A DNA stretch of 64,000 nucleotides from Arthrobacter sp. ISL-65 (GCF_018613795.1 NZ_JAGGPN010000038.1:1-64000); one strand, 5' to 3'; shown: positions 17,363 to 26,958, counted from the stretch's first letter. Numbers and translations are program-made. The notes: a model not told the origin generated them from the letters alone.

Positions 17363-17415
17363 CTTAAACGCGATGCCCCCGCTACCGGCAAGGTAGCGGG
17401 GGCATCGCGTTTAAG
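17363..17415. terminator. Long perfect hairpin between bL37 and rsrA
   Basis: A 24-base perfect inverted repeat (17363-17386 and 17392-17415) around GGCAA. The arms begin CTTAAACGCGATG and end CATCGCGTTTAAG, so both strands carry a terminal T tract. It sits between convergent genes and should stop transcription from both sides. Confidence 0.85.
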
Positions 17416-17427
17416 CCAGGAACCCCG

Positions 17428-17688
17428 TCAGGCGTCCACCGGCCGGATCGTGTGGATCCGCTCCAGGATGGCGTTCTTTAGGTTTTCCGGAGCAGCCTCG
17501 GTACAGGAGCGCTTCACCACTTTTCGAATGACGCACTCCAGATCGTACTGCTGCGTGCATTCAGGGCACTCGTCCAGATGCTGCTTGATCTCCGCAAGGT
17601 CGCTGCGGGTCAAAGCACCGTCCAGATACTCGTAGATGCGCTGCATCCTGGTGTCATCGCAATCGCCCAATCCCTGGCAGTCGCTCAT
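17428..17688 (-). CDS. rsrA: Mycothiol-system anti-sigma factor RsrA
   Basis: An 86-residue zinc-binding anti-sigma factor of the ZAS family. The redox switch is HLDECPEC (HxxxCxxC); the zinc site is completed by an upstream cysteine pair region (CQGLGDC). Under disulfide stress the cysteines oxidise, zinc leaves and SigR is freed. Its ATG overlaps the sigR stop (ATGA), the usual arrangement. The short C-terminal helix ([16 protein letters not shown]) is typical. Confidence 0.93.
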   Translation of the reverse strand: MSDCQGLGDCDDTRMQRIYEYLDGALTRSDLAEIKQHLDECPECTQQYDLECVIRKVVKRSCTEAAPENLKNAILERIHTIRPVDA

Positions 17689-18413
17689 TTCCCGTTCTCC
17701 TGTTTGTTGCTTTCCGTTGCCGCCGTGGCGTCTGCAGCAGCTTTGAATCCCCGGTCGGCGGCGTAGTCCGCCAGCTCGTCCCGCAGCATCTTCCGGCCCC
17801 GGTGGAGCCGGGACATCACCGTACCGATGGGCGTGTTCATGATGTCCGAAATTTCCTTGTACGCGAAGCCCTCCACGTCGGCGAAGTACACGGCCAGCCG
17901 GAACTCCTCCGGGATGGCCTGCAGGGCGCGCTTGACGTCCGAATCAGGCAGGTGGTCCAGAGCCTCGGCCTCCGCGGACCGCAGACCGCTGGAGGTGTGG
18001 GACTCGGCACGGGCAAGCTGCCAGTCCTCGATGGTGTCCGAATTGGACTGCAGGGGTTCCCGCTGCCGCTTCCGGTACAGGTTGATATAGGTGTTCGTCA
18101 GGATGCGGTACAGCCACGCCTTCAGGTTGGTGCCCGGCTTGTACTGATGGAAAGCCGAGAACGCCTTGGTATACGCCTCCTGCACGAGGTCCTCGGCATC
18201 AGCCGGGTTCCGCGCCATGCGCATGGCCGCCGAATAGAGCTGGTCCACGTACTGCATGGCGTCACGCTCAAACCGGGCCCGGCGCGCTTCGGCGCTCTCC
18301 GAGCCGACGTCGATATCCTCTGCCGCTTCAGCGGCGGGTGACGTGCCAATCTTCGGGATGCCGTTGGCGGCGTCCTCCTGTGTGCCCTGCAGGGCCGGAT
18401 CCACGGTGCTCAT
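17685..18413 (-). CDS. sigR: ECF sigma factor SigR/SigH (thiol-oxidative stress)
   Basis: A 242-residue ECF sigma factor directing the disulfide- and heat-stress regulon. Region 2 is seen as [33 protein letters not shown] split over residues 50-85 with [15 protein letters not shown] after it. Region 4 is [20 protein letters not shown] then [20 protein letters not shown]. The start [10 protein letters not shown] at 18413 is preferred, but the frame stays open upstream and includes an ATG at 18536 that would add 41 residues. It is co-translated with rsrA, its antagonist, and has a matching sigmaR-type promoter 320 bases upstream. Confidence 0.93.
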   Translation of the reverse strand: MSTVDPALQGTQEDAANGIPKIGTSPAAEAAEDIDVGSESAEARRARFERDAMQYVDQLYSAAMRMARNPADAEDLVQEAYTKAFSAFHQYKPGTNLKAWLYRILTNTYINLYRKRQREPLQSNSDTIEDWQLARAESHTSSGLRSAEAEALDHLPDSDVKRALQAIPEEFRLAVYFADVEGFAYKEISDIMNTPIGTVMSRLHRGRKMLRDELADYAADRGFKAAADATAATESNKQENGK

Positions 18414-18738
18414 TGCCTTCAAGTCTACTTTGATCGGCGCTGACCGCCCCCGACGGCGTGCCGTCCCGGAGTCCGGGCCTGAGAAGGCACTTCCTCCTTC
18501 GAGCGCGTCGGTTTCCGGCACCACAAACGGCCGCATCCTGGCGGGACTTCGCACCCCCACAGCTTCCTTCACCAAAGTCAATGCTCCATCTCCACTCCGC
18601 TTATTAAGACCCGCCTGATAAGGCCCGCGCTTGTACGAGGGTCTGCGCTCCTGCCAGTTCCGGCCATGCCCCAGCCGCCGCTGAACTCCGGGAACCGCGC
18701 AGGACCCCGCCCGCAGCTGCTTCCGGTCTGAAGAGCAC

Positions 18739-18764
18739 AACGGCGTGCGGTGGGCAAATATTCC
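18739..18764 (-). promoter_or_regulatory. SigR-type autoregulatory promoter
   Basis: On the minus strand GGAAT (18764-18760) is followed after exactly 18 bases by GTT (18741-18739). This is the -35/-10 pattern of SigR/SigH promoters. It points at sigR-rsrA, so the stress sigma factor would activate its own gene, as in streptomycetes and mycobacteria. It leaves a leader of roughly 320 bases. The rest of 18414-18831 shows no further gene. Confidence 0.7.
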
Positions 18765-18831
18765 GCAAAAGTGCAAGACTAGAACCGACTCCGCCGCGGC
18801 CACCGCGGCTCGGCCATCCAGGAGGAAATTC

Positions 18832-19380
18832 ATGTCCTTTGTCCGCTTTATTGCCCGGCCGATGCTGGCCTCAAGTTTCATTCTCGCCGGAACGGACAAG
18901 CTCAGGAATGCGGACGACACCGCGCAGCAACTGTCGCCCCTCCTGCGCCGTGCCTCTGAAGCCCTGCCCTTCCAGGCGGACGAGAAGGTCCTGGCCCGGA
19001 TCATCGGCGGAACACAGGTGGGGGCCGGCGTCCTCTTCGCCCTCGGCAAGTCGGCGCGGCTGGCGGCCACGCTGCTGGCCGTCATCTCGGCACTGAACGC
19101 CTTCGTCGAATGGCGCAGCGCCGACATCAGCACCAAGGACGGCCGGCAAGCCCGCCGCAACCAGCTGCTCAAAAACATCACCCTCACCGGCGGTGTGCTG
19201 CTGGCCTCCGTGGACACAGCCGGCAAACCCAGCCTGGCGTGGCGCGCAGAGCACCTAGCCGCCGACGCGCGCAAGACCGCGAGCCACCTCGCCGCGGATG
19301 CCCGCAAGACCACCGGCAAGAAGCTGCACAGTGCCGACAAGGCGGTCCGCAAGGCTGTTGACCACGCGGTGGGGGCATAA
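18832..19380 (+). CDS. DoxX family membrane protein
   Basis: A 182-residue membrane protein of the DoxX/DoxD-like group. It begins [20 protein letters not shown], followed by TDKLRN, the usual DoxX pattern. Hydrophobic segments lie at about 10-25, 60-80 ([18 protein letters not shown]), 82-100 and 125-140. The last 45 residues are a hydrophilic helix with the near repeat [20 protein letters not shown]. In mycobacteria DoxX acts with SodA and SseA in thiol-oxidative stress, which fits the adjacent divergent sigR. GGAGGA ribosome site at 18821. The frame opens earlier but this start matches the family. Confidence 0.85.
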   Translation: MSFVRFIARPMLASSFILAGTDKLRNADDTAQQLSPLLRRASEALPFQADEKVLARIIGGTQVGAGVLFALGKSARLAATLLAVISALNAFVEWRSADISTKDGRQARRNQLLKNITLTGGVLLASVDTAGKPSLAWRAEHLAADARKTASHLAADARKTTGKKLHSADKAVRKAVDHAVGA

Positions 19381-19386
19381 GCGGGA

Positions 19387-20793
19387 ATGACAGCATCACC
19401 CATGGGCGCGTCCGCTGAGACCTCCGGCGCTGCTCCGCACTGGCCCGCGCCGTTTGCGGAGCAGCCGGTTGACGCCACGGTCCGCGTGCCGGGCTCAAAG
19501 TCGCTGACCAACAGGTACCTGGTGCTCGCCGCGCTCGCTGACGGGCCGTCCCTGCTCCGGGCGCCGCTGCACTCGCGAGACTCAGCGCTGATGATCGAAG
19601 CCTTGCGCCAGCTGGGCGCGGACATCCGGGAAGTGCCGGGCGACGGCGCCTTCGGCCCGGACCTGGAGGTGACGCCGATTCCGGCCAACTCCGGCGGTGC
19701 CGACGTCGCGATCGACTGCGGCCTGGCCGGAACCGTCATGAGGTTCGTTCCTCCGCTGGCGGCACTCCGCAGCGGTGCCACCGTTTTCGACGGCGATCCC
19801 CACGCCCGGGCGCGTCCGATGGGAACCATCATCAATGCGCTTGCAGGCCTGGGCGTAACCGTCAGCGGCGACGACGGCGGAATGCCCGCTTCGCTGCCGT
19901 TCCGTGTTGAAGGCACCGGGCAGGTCCGCGGCGGCCACCTCGTCATTGACGCCAGCGCGTCCTCCCAGTTCGTCTCCGCCCTGCTGCTGGTGGGGGCGCG
20001 GTTCACAGACGGTCTGCACCTGGAGCACTCCGGCAGCACAGTGCCGAGCCTTGACCACATCAACATGACCATTGCCGTGCTGCGCGGCGCGGGCGTGGTG
20101 GTGGACGACTCCACGCCCAACCACTGGATTATCAGCCCAGGCCCCATCCGCGCCTTCGACCAGCGCATCGAACAGGACCTGTCCAACGCTGGCCCCTTCC
20201 TGGCCGCTGCCCTGGCGACGGGCGGCACGGTACGGATTCCGGACTGGCCGGAGCACACCACGCAGGTGGGCGACATGTGGCGCAGCATCCTCACCGACAT
20301 GGGGGCTGCTGTGACCCTGCAGGACGGCACGCTGACGGTGACCGGTGGCAGTGACATCAAGGGCGCGGACTTCGCCGAAACCAGCGAACTCGCGCCCACC
20401 GTGGCCGCACTGTGTGCACTGGCCTCCGGCCCGTCCCGGCTGAGCGGCATCGCCCACCTCCGCGGACACGAGACGGACCGGCTCGCCGCGCTCGTCACCG
20501 AGATCAACCGCCTCGGCGGCGATGCCGAGGAAACCGCCGACGGCCTCATCATCCGGCCCGCGGAACTGCACGCCGGCGTCGTGCACAGCTACGCCGACCA
20601 CCGGATGGCCACTGCCGGAGCCATCCTCGGGCTGGCCGTCAGGGGTGTGGAAGTGCAGGACATCGCCACGACGTCCAAGACCATGCCGGACTTTCCCAAG
20701 CTGTGGGCGGACATGCTCGGACAGCGGGATGGCGCACGCACCAACACGGCAGTGACCAACACCGCAGGGACCCCCGGTGGCACGCAGCACTGA
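19387..20793 (+). CDS. aroA: 3-phosphoshikimate 1-carboxyvinyltransferase (EPSP synthase)
   Basis: A 468-residue enzyme of the shikimate pathway joining phosphoenolpyruvate to shikimate-3-phosphate. The N-terminal signature [20 protein letters not shown] contains the catalytic Lys and the S3P-binding Ser. Later motifs are [31 protein letters not shown] and YADHRMA, all in the usual order. About 25 extra residues precede the core, common in this group. It is followed by rsgA with a 17-base overlap. Confidence 0.95.
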   Translation: MTASPMGASAETSGAAPHWPAPFAEQPVDATVRVPGSKSLTNRYLVLAALADGPSLLRAPLHSRDSALMIEALRQLGADIREVPGDGAFGPDLEVTPIPANSGGADVAIDCGLAGTVMRFVPPLAALRSGATVFDGDPHARARPMGTIINALAGLGVTVSGDDGGMPASLPFRVEGTGQVRGGHLVIDASASSQFVSALLLVGARFTDGLHLEHSGSTVPSLDHINMTIAVLRGAGVVVDDSTPNHWIISPGPIRAFDQRIEQDLSNAGPFLAAALATGGTVRIPDWPEHTTQVGDMWRSILTDMGAAVTLQDGTLTVTGGSDIKGADFAETSELAPTVAALCALASGPSRLSGIAHLRGHETDRLAALVTEINRLGGDAEETADGLIIRPAELHAGVVHSYADHRMATAGAILGLAVRGVEVQDIATTSKTMPDFPKLWADMLGQRDGARTNTAVTNTAGTPGGTQH

Positions 20794-21892
20794 TTCCTGG
20801 GACGAATCCGACGTCCGGATCCGGCCGAACAAGAAGGGTTCCCGGCCCCGGACTAAGGACCGCCCCAGCCATGAGGATGCCGTCACGGGACGGATCGTCA
20901 CCGTTGACCGCGGCCGGTACACGGCCGTCGTCGGCGAGGATTCCGGCAACGAGCGGACGGTCATTGCCGCCCGCGCCCGGGAACTGCGCCGCTCCCCCGT
21001 GGTGGCCGGAGACTTCGTCTCCCTTGTGGGTGACGTCTCCGGCGAGCCGGACACCCTTGCCCGGCTCGTGAAAATCCTGGACCGCAAGACCCTGCTGCGC
21101 CGCAGCGCCGATGACACCGACCCCGTGGAGCGGGCCGTCGTCGCCAACGCGGACCAGCTGGTGGTAGTTGTCGCCGCCGCCAACCCGGAGCCCCGCACCG
21201 GCTTCATCGACCGGGCGCTGGTGGCCGCCTACGACGCCGGGATCGAGCCACTGCTGCTGGTCACCAAGGCGGACGTCAAGGATCCCACAGAGTTGCTGGA
21301 CAACTACCGCCACCTCGACTTTCCGGTCATCATCAGCCGCACCGCCGATTCCGAGGCCTCCGGCATCGATGCCCGGTCCGACGACGGCCTCTCAGCCCGG
21401 CTCGACGTTGCCGCCGTGTCCGAACTCCGCGCCCACCTGGACGGCAAGGTGACCGTCATGCTGGGCCATTCCGGCGTCGGAAAATCCACCATGGTCAACG
21501 CGCTGACGGGTGCCGAACGCGCCACCGGCGGCGTCAACGCCGTGACGGGCCGCGGACGGCACACGTCGTCGTCGGCCCTAGCCCTCAAGCTCGCTGACGC
21601 CCCGGCGGGGAGCTGGATCATCGACACGCCGGGCATCCGCTCCTTCGGGCTGGCCCACGTCGACCCGGACCGCATCCTGCGCTCCTTCCCCGACCTCGAG
21701 CCGGGCACCGAGGCCTGTGAACGCGGCTGCAAGCACGACGCCACCGCCGTCAACTGCGGTGTGGATGCATGGGTCGCGGCCGGGCACGCCGGCCCCACCG
21801 GAGTAGCAAGACTCGCGTCCCTGCGCCGCCTGCTCGGCACCGACCCCCGCATGGAGGCCCAGGAAACCAAGGAGCTCGGCAGCGTCGGCTAG
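20777..21892 (+). CDS. rsgA: Ribosome small-subunit-dependent GTPase A
   Basis: A 371-residue circularly permuted GTPase that helps 30S maturation. An OB-fold (residues about 35-100) precedes the G domain. The G motifs come in permuted order: TKAD (G4), then GHSGVGKS (G1) and DTPGIRSFG (G3). The C-terminal zinc site is [14 protein letters not shown]. The GTG start at 20777 lies inside the aroA end; the basic N-terminus ([18 protein letters not shown]) is typical for actinobacterial RsgA. Operon with aroA and probably hisN. Confidence 0.95.
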   Translation: MARSTDSWDESDVRIRPNKKGSRPRTKDRPSHEDAVTGRIVTVDRGRYTAVVGEDSGNERTVIAARARELRRSPVVAGDFVSLVGDVSGEPDTLARLVKILDRKTLLRRSADDTDPVERAVVANADQLVVVVAAANPEPRTGFIDRALVAAYDAGIEPLLLVTKADVKDPTELLDNYRHLDFPVIISRTADSEASGIDARSDDGLSARLDVAAVSELRAHLDGKVTVMLGHSGVGKSTMVNALTGAERATGGVNAVTGRGRHTSSSALALKLADAPAGSWIIDTPGIRSFGLAHVDPDRILRSFPDLEPGTEACERGCKHDATAVNCGVDAWVAAGHAGPTGVARLASLRRLLGTDPRMEAQETKELGSVG

Positions 21893-21957
21893 CTTCCCCG
21901 GCGCAGCCCGGCGGCTGCCTCCCCGCCCCGCCGGACCTTTGAGGGTAGTTTGGAACC

Positions 21958-22770
21958 ATGACCCAACCCGCTTCAACGTACAACGATGACCTGCGTCTGG
22001 CCCATGTGCTGGCCGATTCCGTGGACGACCAGACCATGAGCCGGTTCAAGGCGCTGGACCTCAAGATCGAGACGAAGCCAGACCTGACGCCGGTCACCGA
22101 TGCGGACAAGGCCGCCGAGGAGTCCATCCGCGGCCAGCTGTCCCGTTCCCGTCCCCGTGACGCCGTGCTCGGTGAGGAGTTCGGAAGCTCCGGCCACGGT
22201 TCCCGCCGCTGGATCATCGACCCCATCGACGGCACCAAGAACTTTGTCCGCGGGGTGCCGGTGTGGGCCACCCTGATCGCCCTCGTCGACGAAGGCGAAC
22301 CCGTGGTCGGCGTGGTCAGCGCCCCGGCCCTCGGCAAGCGCTGGTGGGCGGCCAAGGGCGCCGGTGCCTACTCGGGCCGTTCCCTGGCCGCCGCCACGCG
22401 GCTCAAGGTATCCAACGTGTCCAGCCTCGCCGACGCCTCGCTGTCCTACTCCAGCCTCGGTGGCTGGAAAGAACGCGGAAACCTCGATGAGTTCCTCCAG
22501 CTCACCGAGGAAGTTTGGCGCACCCGGGCCTTTGGCGATTTCTGGTCCTACTGCATGGTGGCCGAAGGAGCCGTGGACATCGCCTGCGAACCTGAACTGA
22601 ACCTGTACGACATGGCGGCGCTGGTGCCGATCGTGACGGAGGCAGGCGGTCGCTTCACCTCCCTCGAAGGCACCGACGGCCCGTTCGGCGGCAATGCGCT
22701 GGCGACCAATTCGATCCTGCACTCGGAAGTCCTGAAGCGCCTGAACCCGCAGCTGGACGATTTGCTCTAG
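21958..22770 (+). CDS. hisN: Histidinol-phosphatase (inositol monophosphatase family)
   Basis: A 270-residue Mg-dependent phosphatase. Motif A is [14 protein letters not shown] with the metal-binding Asp residues. The upstream GEEFG supplies another metal ligand, and the later region [22 protein letters not shown] is motif B. The group with [21 protein letters not shown], next to aroA/rsgA in Arthrobacter, is the HisN-type histidinol-phosphatase of Actinobacteria, catalysing the penultimate histidine step. Separated from rsgA by 65 bases and closed by a strong terminator. Confidence 0.9.
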   Translation: MTQPASTYNDDLRLAHVLADSVDDQTMSRFKALDLKIETKPDLTPVTDADKAAEESIRGQLSRSRPRDAVLGEEFGSSGHGSRRWIIDPIDGTKNFVRGVPVWATLIALVDEGEPVVGVVSAPALGKRWWAAKGAGAYSGRSLAAATRLKVSNVSSLADASLSYSSLGGWKERGNLDEFLQLTEEVWRTRAFGDFWSYCMVAEGAVDIACEPELNLYDMAALVPIVTEAGGRFTSLEGTDGPFGGNALATNSILHSEVLKRLNPQLDDLL

Positions 22771-22811
22771 TTTTGCTCCACCTTGCCCCGGCGCCTTTTG
22801 CGCTGAATATT

Positions 22812-22855
22812 ACGACGGCGGACGTCCCCTTTTTGGGGCGTTCGCCGTCGTTTCT
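22812..22855 (+). terminator. Rho-independent terminator after hisN
   Basis: ACGACGGCGGACG (22812-22824) pairs with CGTTCGCCGTCGT (22839-22851) with one G-U pair, enclosing a T-rich loop and followed by TTTCTT. It closes the aroA-rsgA-hisN unit. Confidence 0.85.
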
Positions 22856-22951
22856 TCGGCCTAAGGTCCGATATCAGGGCTGCGTAATAATCCGCTTAAC
22901 ATTCCGAACCGGCTTTTTCATCGCCCGTCCGGATGTCCTAGTCTCGTAACA

Positions 22952-23066
22952 GGTCACGAGTGCCAGCGCTAAACCCCGGTTAGCTGGCCGGCAACCCTCC
23001 ATTCGCGGTGGGGTGCCCCGGGTGACGACCAGGCCGATCCGGAACGGACCCGGCAAGCGCGGATCC
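22952..23066 (+). promoter_or_regulatory. SAM-IV riboswitch
   Basis: The stretch GGTCACGAGTGCCAGCG, then the CCCCGGTTAGCTGGCCGG and CAACCCTCC segments, then GCGGTGGGGTGCCCCGGGTGA closing with CGACC, and finally GGCAAGCGCGGATCC, reproduces the layout of the actinobacterial SAM-IV S-adenosylmethionine riboswitch: P1 (GGTC/GACC), a core similar to SAM-I, and the outer pseudoknot arm. The following GGATCCCC...GGGGTCC hairpin (23061-23080) with TTTCT can act as expression platform. It controls the aminotransferase gene that starts at 23100. Confidence 0.88.
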
Positions 23067-23099
23067 CCGTCACACGGGGTCCTTTCTCAATGAGGTCCC

Positions 23100-24506
23100 A
23101 TGACGACTGCAACCATTTCTTCCACCACCGACTCAGGCGTGCTGGACGGCCGATTTGCCGCCGCAGGCCGTCCCCTGGCTGCAGTCACCGGCGCAGAAAT
23201 CCAGGCTCCGCTGATCCAGGGCGGCCACGTCCGCTACGCCAACCTCGATTACGGCGCCTCCGCGCCTGCGCTGTCTGTGGTTTCCGCGTACCTCAACGAG
23301 ATCCTGCCGTACTACGCGAGCGTGCATCGCGGCGCCGGCTATGCCTCGCAGATCAGCACCTCCGTGTACGAGAACTCGCGGAACATCGTGCGGGAGTTCG
23401 TGGGCGGCCGCGCCGATGACGCCGTCATCTTCACCCGGAACACCACCGACTCCCTTAACCTCCTGGCCGGCTGCCTGCCGGTGGAGGACCACCACCACAC
23501 CGGTGAAGTCCTGTACCTGGATATCGAGCACCACGCCAACCTGCTGCCGTGGCAGGGAGTGCCGCACCGCAGCGTGGTGGCCTCGGAAACGCTCGAAGCC
23601 ACCATCAGCAGCCTGCGTGCCGAACTGGAGCACGGCGATGTCAGCCTCCTTGCGGTGACCGGCGCCTCCAACGTCACCGGCGAAATCCTTCCGATCCGGC
23701 GCCTCGCTGCGCTGGCCCATGAATTCGGCGCCCGGATCGTGGTGGACGCCGCGCAGCTCGCGCCGCACCGCCGCGTCAACATCGCCGCGGACGACGTCGA
23801 CTACCTCGCCTTCTCCGGCCACAAGCTCTACGCCCCCTTCGGGGCCGGCGTCCTGATCGGCCGCCCTGACTGGCTCGACGCCGGCACCCCCCACCTCGCC
23901 GGCGGCGGCGCAGTAAGCGAGGCCAGACTCGACGGCGTCAGCTGGGCCAGCGGCCCGGCACGACACGAGGGCGGCTCACCGAACGTACTCGGCGCGGCCA
24001 CCCTGGCCCGGGCAACCCAAGTCATTGCTGCCCTTGATCCGCAGGACTGGCACGCCCATGAGGCCGCCATCCGGTCCTTCCTCGTCGAGGGACTGGGCAA
24101 GATCGGCGGCGTCACCGTCCACCAGATCTTCGCTGACAGCAACCCGGACGACGCCATCGGCGTGGTCAACTTCTCCGTGGAGGGTTACGACGCCGGCCTG
24201 GTGGCCGCCTACCTGTCGGCCGAACACGGCGTGGGCCTGCGCGACGGCCGGTTCTGCGCCCACCCGCTGCTGAAGCGCCTCGGCCTGCCGTCCGGATCCC
24301 TGCGCGCCAGCTTCGGCGTGGGATCACGGCTCGAGGACGCCCAGCGGCTGCTCGCCGGCATCGAGGAACTCCAGCGCTCCGGCCTCGGCTGGGACTACGT
24401 GGTGGACGCGGGACGCTGGGTCCCGGCGAACGACACCCGCACCTACCCGGAGTGGGCACCCAACACCCCCGGCACCGCGGGCGCCGCACCCTGCGCGCAG
24501 GACTAG
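23100..24506 (+). CDS. Class V aminotransferase / cysteine-desulfurase-like PLP enzyme under SAM control
   Basis: A 468-residue fold-type I PLP enzyme. The PLP lysine is in AFSGHKLYAPFGAGVL. Other cofactor contacts are NTTDSLNLLA, IEHHANLLPW and VVDAAQLAPHRRV. The late loop DGRFCAHPLLKRLG has a cysteine where SufS-type desulfurases carry the persulfide-forming Cys, so both desulfurase and aminotransferase activity are possible. The SAM-IV riboswitch directly upstream ties it to sulfur-amino-acid metabolism and predicts repression when SAM is plentiful. ATG with TGAGG five bases before it. Confidence 0.82.
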   Translation: MTTATISSTTDSGVLDGRFAAAGRPLAAVTGAEIQAPLIQGGHVRYANLDYGASAPALSVVSAYLNEILPYYASVHRGAGYASQISTSVYENSRNIVREFVGGRADDAVIFTRNTTDSLNLLAGCLPVEDHHHTGEVLYLDIEHHANLLPWQGVPHRSVVASETLEATISSLRAELEHGDVSLLAVTGASNVTGEILPIRRLAALAHEFGARIVVDAAQLAPHRRVNIAADDVDYLAFSGHKLYAPFGAGVLIGRPDWLDAGTPHLAGGGAVSEARLDGVSWASGPARHEGGSPNVLGAATLARATQVIAALDPQDWHAHEAAIRSFLVEGLGKIGGVTVHQIFADSNPDDAIGVVNFSVEGYDAGLVAAYLSAEHGVGLRDGRFCAHPLLKRLGLPSGSLRASFGVGSRLEDAQRLLAGIEELQRSGLGWDYVVDAGRWVPANDTRTYPEWAPNTPGTAGAAPCAQD

Positions 24507-24609
24507 TCGCCCACCCGGGAGTAAGGCGCCACCCCGGCCTGCCACGGCAGCGGTCCCTGTGCGGTAAATTCGAAAGGTAATTTTCGACGTCGGGCTAAGG
24601 AGACTGTGC

Positions 24610-25389
24610 GTGGCACGGGGCGGTCCAAAACTTCATCACGGGCGGCGGCAGGAGCTTGGGCAGAGCTTCCAGGACGGCGGCGAGCACTACCACCGCGTTC
24701 GTCCCGGCTACCCTGGTGATTCCGCGGACTGGCTGATTCCAGCCGGAGCCCGTACCGCAGCCGACATTGGCGCCGGAACCGGTAAATTCACGGCATTGCT
24801 GGTGGAACGCGGCCTGAGCGTCAGCGCGGTGGATCCTTCCGTGGACATGCTGGAGCAGCTCAGCCGCGCCTACCCCGGGGTTCAAGCTCTGGAAGGGACA
24901 GCGGAGGCAACGGGACTGCCCGAGGCGGCGTTCGACGTCGTCAGCGTTGCCCAGGCATGGCACTGGTGCGACCCGTTGCGGGCCAGCACCGAGATTTCCC
25001 GGATCCTCAAGCCCCACGGGGTGCTGGGCCTGATCTGGAACCAGCTGGACACATCAGTGCCCTGGGTGCACCGGCTGTCCCGCATCATGCACGCCGGGGA
25101 CGTCCACAAACCCGACTTCCGCCCCAAAATCGGCCCGGAATTCACGTCCCTGGAAAGCCACCTGACCCGGTGGGAGGATCCCGTCACGCCGGAGGACATC
25201 CTCGAACTGGCCAAGTCCCGCAGCTACTACCTCGCGGCCAACGACACCACCCGCACCAAGGTGACCGGCAACCTGACCTGGTACCTGCACGAGCACCTGG
25301 GGCATGCCGAGGGCGAACTGCTGCAGCTCCCCTACCTCACCCAGACCTGGCGCGCTGTCAGGGCGGAACGCCGCAGTGGCAGCAGGTAG
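24610..25389 (+). CDS. Class I SAM-dependent methyltransferase
   Basis: A 259-residue methyltransferase of the UbiE/MenG-like fold. The SAM-binding motif I is AADIGAGTGKFT, the acidic end of strand 2 is SAVDPSVDML, and motif II is FDVVSVAQAWHWCD, followed by LKPHGVLGLIWN. The start FQDGGEHYHRVRPGYP is typical of small-molecule methyltransferases in this group. GTG start at 24610 with AAGGAG seven bases upstream. Substrate unknown. Ends ten bases before the DtxR gene. Confidence 0.85.
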   Translation: MARGGPKLHHGRRQELGQSFQDGGEHYHRVRPGYPGDSADWLIPAGARTAADIGAGTGKFTALLVERGLSVSAVDPSVDMLEQLSRAYPGVQALEGTAEATGLPEAAFDVVSVAQAWHWCDPLRASTEISRILKPHGVLGLIWNQLDTSVPWVHRLSRIMHAGDVHKPDFRPKIGPEFTSLESHLTRWEDPVTPEDILELAKSRSYYLAANDTTRTKVTGNLTWYLHEHLGHAEGELLQLPYLTQTWRAVRAERRSGSR

Positions 25390-25399
25390 GCTTGAAGCT

Positions 25400-26113
25400 G
25401 TGAAGACCAGTACGCCCTCCTCCTCAATCGAGGACTACGTTAAGGTCATCTATTCCTTCACGGAATGGCAGGACAAGCCCATCACCTCCACCCAGCTGGC
25501 ACAGCGCCTCGGCGTGGCCAATTCCTCGGTCTCCGAGATGGTGCGCAAGCTCAAGGACCAGGGCCTGGTCCTGCACAAGCCGTACAGCGCAATCACGCTC
25601 ACTCCCCAGGGAGTCCGGCTTGCCCTCTCCATGGTCCGGCGGCACCGGCTCATTGAGACGTACCTGGTCAAGGACCTCGGATACAGCTGGGACGAAGTCC
25701 ACGACGAGGCCGAACAGCTGGAACATGCGGTATCGGACACGTTCATTGAGAGGTTGGCAGCCCGGCTGGGCAACCCGTCCCGGGACCCGCACGGTGATCC
25801 GATCCCCTCGGCTGACGGTACCGTCCGGATGCCGTCGGCCCACCGGATGATCGAGCTCGACGACGGCCACACCGGAAGGATCATCCGGATCAGCGACGAG
25901 AACCCGGAGCTGCTGCGCTACCTCGCCGCGGAAAAGATCAGCCTCGACGCCGACGTTGAGGTGCGCGGCCGCAAGCCCTTCGGCGGTGCGCTCGTGGTCC
26001 GCATCGGCTCTCCCGGGACCAGCCGCGACGTCGATCTCGCAGACGAAGTGGCCTCCGCGCTGTGGATCCACAGCGATTTCGCGCATCCCGGCTGCCGCAT
26101 GGCCGGCCTGTAG
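25400..26113 (+). CDS. DtxR/MntR-type metal-dependent transcriptional regulator
   Basis: A 237-residue iron- or manganese-responsive repressor. The N-terminal winged helix holds SIEDYVKVIYSF and the recognition helix VANSSVSEMVRKL. The metal/dimer domain contains RRHRLIETYLV, HDEAEQLEHAVSD and DPHGDPIPS, the classic DtxR ligand regions. A FeoA/SH3-like C-terminal domain follows. GTG at 25400 gives the conserved start and sits just after the methyltransferase stop; the longer open frame is a shadow. The next gene begins six bases downstream, so it is in an operon with two fluoride channels. Confidence 0.9.
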   Translation: MKTSTPSSSIEDYVKVIYSFTEWQDKPITSTQLAQRLGVANSSVSEMVRKLKDQGLVLHKPYSAITLTPQGVRLALSMVRRHRLIETYLVKDLGYSWDEVHDEAEQLEHAVSDTFIERLAARLGNPSRDPHGDPIPSADGTVRMPSAHRMIELDDGHTGRIIRISDENPELLRYLAAEKISLDADVEVRGRKPFGGALVVRIGSPGTSRDVDLADEVASALWIHSDFAHPGCRMAGL

Positions 26114-26119
26114 GCTCTG

Positions 26120-26596
26120 GTGCGGGCTCCCCTGGCCGGCAGCACCGGCGCCGCCGCCAAGACAGACTCCGGCTACGGCTGGCGGGTTTGGACGGCCGTG
26201 GCCGCCGGCGGCCTGCTGGGCACGGAACTCCGGTACGTGCTGGGCCTGCTGTTCCCGGACCTGCCCGGAGACCTGCCGTGGGCCACGCTGGGCATCAACA
26301 TCGTTGGCAGCTTCGTGCTGGCAGCCCTCACCACCATCTGGATCGCGCGGCCACAGACCGCGTTCTGGCTCCGTGCGGCAATCGGGCCGGGCGTGCTGGG
26401 CTCTTTCACCACCTTCTCCGCGGTCGTATTTTCCACGGACCAGCTGACCCGCATCGGACTCCCGGTGCTGGGACTTCTCTACCTGGGTCTGTCCGTCCTG
26501 TTGGGCCTGGCGGCGGCCGCCGCCGGCTGGCGGACCGGCAAGATGGTCGGCGCTGCCCGTGCTTTCCGCGACGCTCCTCGTGGTGCTGGACAGTGA
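26120..26596 (+). CDS. crcB: Fluoride channel subunit CrcB/Fluc (first of two)
   Basis: A 158-residue four-helix membrane protein exporting fluoride. Family marks are GGLLGTELRYVLG (R/Y helix 1), WATLGINIVGSFVLAAL (the Asn lining the pore) and GPGVLGSFTTFSAVVFS (the GSFTTFS motif). GTG start at 26120. The stop overlaps the start of the second crcB (GTGA). Adjacent pairs usually form heterodimeric channels. No fluoride riboswitch motif is visible in front. Confidence 0.92.
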   Translation: MRAPLAGSTGAAAKTDSGYGWRVWTAVAAGGLLGTELRYVLGLLFPDLPGDLPWATLGINIVGSFVLAALTTIWIARPQTAFWLRAAIGPGVLGSFTTFSAVVFSTDQLTRIGLPVLGLLYLGLSVLLGLAAAAAGWRTGKMVGAARAFRDAPRGAGQ

Positions 26597-26958
26597 CGGC
26601 GCTCCTCGTGGGTCTTTTCGGCATCGCCGGAGCCCTTCTCCGGTTCGCCGTGGATGGCTGGCTGGCCGGCTTCCCGTCGCCGCGGCGGCACTGGCCCTGG
26701 GCTACCCTGCTGGTCAACGTGGCCGGCTCGTTCGTGATCGGGCTGTCCGTGGGCGTCACCGCGGGTTTCGGCCCCGAATGGCACTCTGCCCTGGCCACCG
26801 GGTTCGCCGGCGGCCTGACCACTTTCAGTTCCTGGACCACTGCCACGGTGCGGCTGGCCAGTGAACGGCGCTACCTCGCCGCCGCCGCCAACACCCTCGC
26901 CAATTTGCTGCTGGGGCTGGCTGCTGCCGCGGCGGGAATCGCGGTCAGCGGCGGCTAG
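26593..26958 (+). CDS. crcB: Fluoride channel subunit CrcB/Fluc (second of two)
   Basis: A 121-residue partner of the previous gene: GIAGALLRFAVDGWL, WATLLVNVAGSFVIGLS and TGFAGGLTTFSSWTTATVR give the three conserved blocks. The GTG start at 26593 overlaps the upstream TGA, so translation is coupled. Its 3' end overlaps the convergent MFS gene by 14 bases. Confidence 0.9.
   Translation: MTALLVGLFGIAGALLRFAVDGWLAGFPSPRRHWPWATLLVNVAGSFVIGLSVGVTAGFGPEWHSALATGFAGGLTTFSSWTTATVRLASERRYLAAAANTLANLLLGLAAAAAGIAVSGG

Noticed and set aside
18414..20552. Upstream extension of the sigR frame through the DoxX and aroA region
   Set aside because: It is antisense to two well-supported genes; only the first about 40 codons before 18413 could be a real isoform.
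19582..21207. A 541-residue open frame antisense to aroA and rsgA
   Set aside because: Shadow of two clear genes; no domain or start signal.
26100..26120. Fluoride riboswitch in front of the crcB pair
   Set aside because: Only six bases separate the first crcB from the upstream gene and no riboswitch core is recognisable there.
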